A DNA stretch of 7,440 nucleotides. Origin: DATKKX01 sp035542775 (GTDB taxonomy: Bacteria > Planctomycetota > Phycisphaerae > UBA1845 > UTPLA1). Of this stretch, positions 6,330-7,440 are shown piece after piece (position 1 is the stretch's first letter; the number at the start of each line of letters is the position of its first letter). A model generated the notes under the pieces. The model was not told where the DNA came from. It did no database searches and saw only the letters and a list, made by a program, of their open reading frames with translations. The DNA is taken from positions 1-7,440 of the forward strand of contig DATKKX010000274.1 in the NCBI GenBank assembly GCA_035542775.1. The letters are read 5' to 3'. The position numbers were made by a program, and so were the translations under genes.

Positions 6330-7197
6330 ATGGCATGATGATCAGGTTGTCTGAGGCGTCCTCCAACTCCTGCGGAGTGGGGTTGCTCTTCCAGACATTA
6401 CCGAACTTCTTGTTGGGTCCCGCCGATTCGAGCACGAACGTATCCGCCTTCGCGAAGGACGTCGAAGTCACGTCCGCCGTAGGGACCGCCAGGTAGCCCT
6501 TGTACGCCCTGGGGCCTGAAGGCGGCGTCCGGTCGCGACAGGCCCAGAAATAGCGGTAGGGCGTGCCCCAGGGATCGACGAAGACCTGTCGTCGATTGAC
6601 TGCCGCGACGGCGGTGTACGGCGGGTAGGTGGCGGGGGAGGGCTGCTTGTGAATTTCAGCGATGTCGATGAGCACGCTGGATCCGGCCTTGTCGGAGACG
6701 AACGGTCCCTTGCCGATGGGCGCGGTGAGGCTGTACGCGAGGCAGGTATTGGCGTTCAGGACATCGCCGGGGTACTGCCAGTTTGTCGGGTCCTCGAAGC
6801 TCTCCCGCTGGGCTGAATAGACAATGCCGTTGGGGTCGAAAGTGAGCTTGTCATTGATGCCGGCTATGGTCTGGAAGACAGGAGGAGCGAAGAGTCGCCC
6901 GGGAATGAAATCGGGCCAGCCCTTGTCGGCTACAACGACGGGCCCGCCGGAAGCAGGGTCGACCGCCTCCCAACGCGGCCAGAAGTCGGCGTATTGCGAG
7001 ATAGCAGTGGCGATCAAGGCCATCTGCTGCTCGGCGCTGGCGTGCATCCGGGACCTTCTGGCGGTTTGACCGGAGATGACCACGATGCCCGCCAGGATGA
7101 CGGCGATGGCGATGGACACCAGGATCTCGACCATGGTGAGGCCATGGCGGATGGGCCCGGGTTCGAGCTTGGTGCTGGATGACATAGTTGATTTCAT
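6328..7197 (-). CDS. gspG: GspG-like major pseudopilin
   Basis: The protein is 289 aa, about twice a proteobacterial GspG. RHG (17-19) precedes the pilin signal LTMVEILVSIAIAVILAGIV (20-39), with Gly19 at -1 and Glu24 at +5. A polar helix follows (ARRSRMHASAEQQMALIATA, 46-65). The best family marker is VDPWGTPYRYF (207-217), matching the conserved DPWG.PY motif of GspG. Near the end, LESAGPNKKFG (257-267) corresponds to the S.G.Dg..G loop, with Asn262 where Asp is common. The G subunit forms the body of the periplasmic pseudopilus after prepilin-peptidase cleavage and N-methylation. The start is uncertain. ATG 7197 is preferred for leader length but has no clear ribosome binding site; ATG 7185 and a TTG at 7284 overlapping the gspF stop are in frame. 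Its position after gspF and the DPWG motif make the assignment good. Confidence 0.88.
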   Translation of the reverse strand: MKSTMSSSTKLEPGPIRHGLTMVEILVSIAIAVILAGIVVISGQTARRSRMHASAEQQMALIATAISQYADFWPRWEAVDPASGGPVVVADKGWPDFIPGRLFAPPVFQTIAGINDKLTFDPNGIVYSAQRESFEDPTNWQYPGDVLNANTCLAYSLTAPIGKGPFVSDKAGSSVLIDIAEIHKQPSPATYPPYTAVAAVNRRQVFVDPWGTPYRYFWACRDRTPPSGPRAYKGYLAVPTADVTSTSFAKADTFVLESAGPNKKFGNVWKSNPTPQELEDASDNLIIMP

Positions 7198-7218
7198 CGC
7201 ATGACGCCGTTCGGGGAC

Positions 7219-7252
7219 GGCCCTGGAGGGCCTTTCGCGTCCGCTCCAGGGC
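7219..7252 (-). repeat. Competing inverted repeats in the gspF-gspG leader
   Basis: Plus-strand GCCCTGGAG (7220-7228) is perfectly inverted at CTCCAGGGC (7244-7252), a 9 bp stem with a 15-base loop. Overlapping it, GGCCC (7219-7223) pairs with GGGCC (7228-7232) around a 4-base loop. The two foldings exclude each other. No T-run follows on the minus strand. The structure sits between the gspF stop and the preferred gspG start, where a processing site, stabilising hairpin or attenuator would be plausible. Confidence 0.5.
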
Positions 7253-7280
7253 GTTTCGGTCCGGGGTCGCCGGTTTTCTG

Positions 7281-7440
7281 TCAAGGGCCGCCGCCGCCGC
7301 CGGTCAGGTTGTTGATCAGGCTGACCATCGGCAGGAAGAGCGAAATCACGATGAAGCCGACCATCAGTCCCAGCATGACGACCATGATGGGCTCGAGCAG
7401 GCTGACCAGGCTGGCGACGAGGGTCTCGACTTCTTCGTCA
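7281..7440 (-). CDS. gspF: GspF/PilC-type platform protein, C-terminal end (partial)
   Basis: Only the last 52 codons are inside the window; the start lies beyond the right edge. The fragment begins DEEVETLVASLVSLLEPIMV and continues into a hydrophobic segment, MLGLMVGFIVISLFLPMVSL, ending near Asn-Asn-Leu-Thr and five glycines plus proline. This fits the end of the second T2SSF domain: a short acidic helix, the LLEP(I/L) motif, then the last transmembrane helix with a conserved proline near its end. GspF is the polytopic inner-membrane protein that links the GspE ATPase to pseudopilin assembly. A PilC homologue of a type IV pilus would look the same here. The adjacent pseudopilin genes favour a T2SS-like role. 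The oligoglycine tail comes from a (GCC)5 run. Confidence 0.85.
   Translation of the reverse strand, partial: DEEVETLVASLVSLLEPIMVVMLGLMVGFIVISLFLPMVSLINNLTGGGGGP
7287..7301. repeat. (GCC)5 trinucleotide repeat at the 3' end of gspF
   Basis: Five tandem GCC units on the plus strand encode five consecutive glycines just before the terminal proline of the GspF-like protein. Changes of whole units would keep the frame and only alter tail length. Confidence 0.7.

Noticed and set aside
5023..6354. 443-codon plus-strand open frame
   Set aside because: It is antisense to the gspH-like gene and part of gspI; its composition is typical of a GC-rich shadow and no domain is visible.

Overview
This window is one block of type II secretion/type IV pilus-like genes, all read on the minus strand. 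In transcription order (right to left) it holds the 3' end of a GspF-type inner-membrane platform gene, then five pilin-like genes in the order G, H, I, J, K. The order and the N-terminal pilin signatures together give the assignment. Similarity is weak outside the N-terminal helices, so the letters for H, I and J rest partly on position. The last gene, gspK-like, stays open for 916 codons and runs off the left edge, so both end genes are partial.

Layout: gspF tail 7281-7440; an 83-base leader with competing inverted repeats; gspG-like 6328-7197; gspH-like 5338-6318; gspI-like 4194-5336; gspJ-like 2833-4197; an 85-base spacer with a REP-like palindrome and a GC-rich hairpin next to the gspK ribosome binding site; gspK-like 1-2748. 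G to J are tightly packed: the gspG stop overlaps the gspH ribosome binding site, one base separates gspH and gspI, and the preferred gspJ start overlaps the gspI stop as ATGA. This implies one mRNA with coupled translation. No promoter, tRNA, rRNA, mobile element or CRISPR array was seen.

Function (inferred from the families): GspF sits in the inner membrane and helps drive assembly of a periplasmic pseudopilus. GspG would be the main subunit, and GspH-I-J-K minor subunits that start the fibre and form its tip. The passenger domains of I (380 aa), J (about 454 aa) and K (over 916 aa) are much larger than in proteobacterial T2SS (roughly 120, 200 and 300 aa), so this tip complex would be bulky.

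Organism: the DNA is GC-rich. The very large pseudopilins, the DPNDPN-type repeats, the DxDxDG calcium-loop motifs and the palindromic intergenic repeat resemble Planctomycetota, perhaps the Phycisphaerae side. This is inference from style, not from a marker gene. The long plus-strand open frames are antisense shadows of GC-rich coding sequence.
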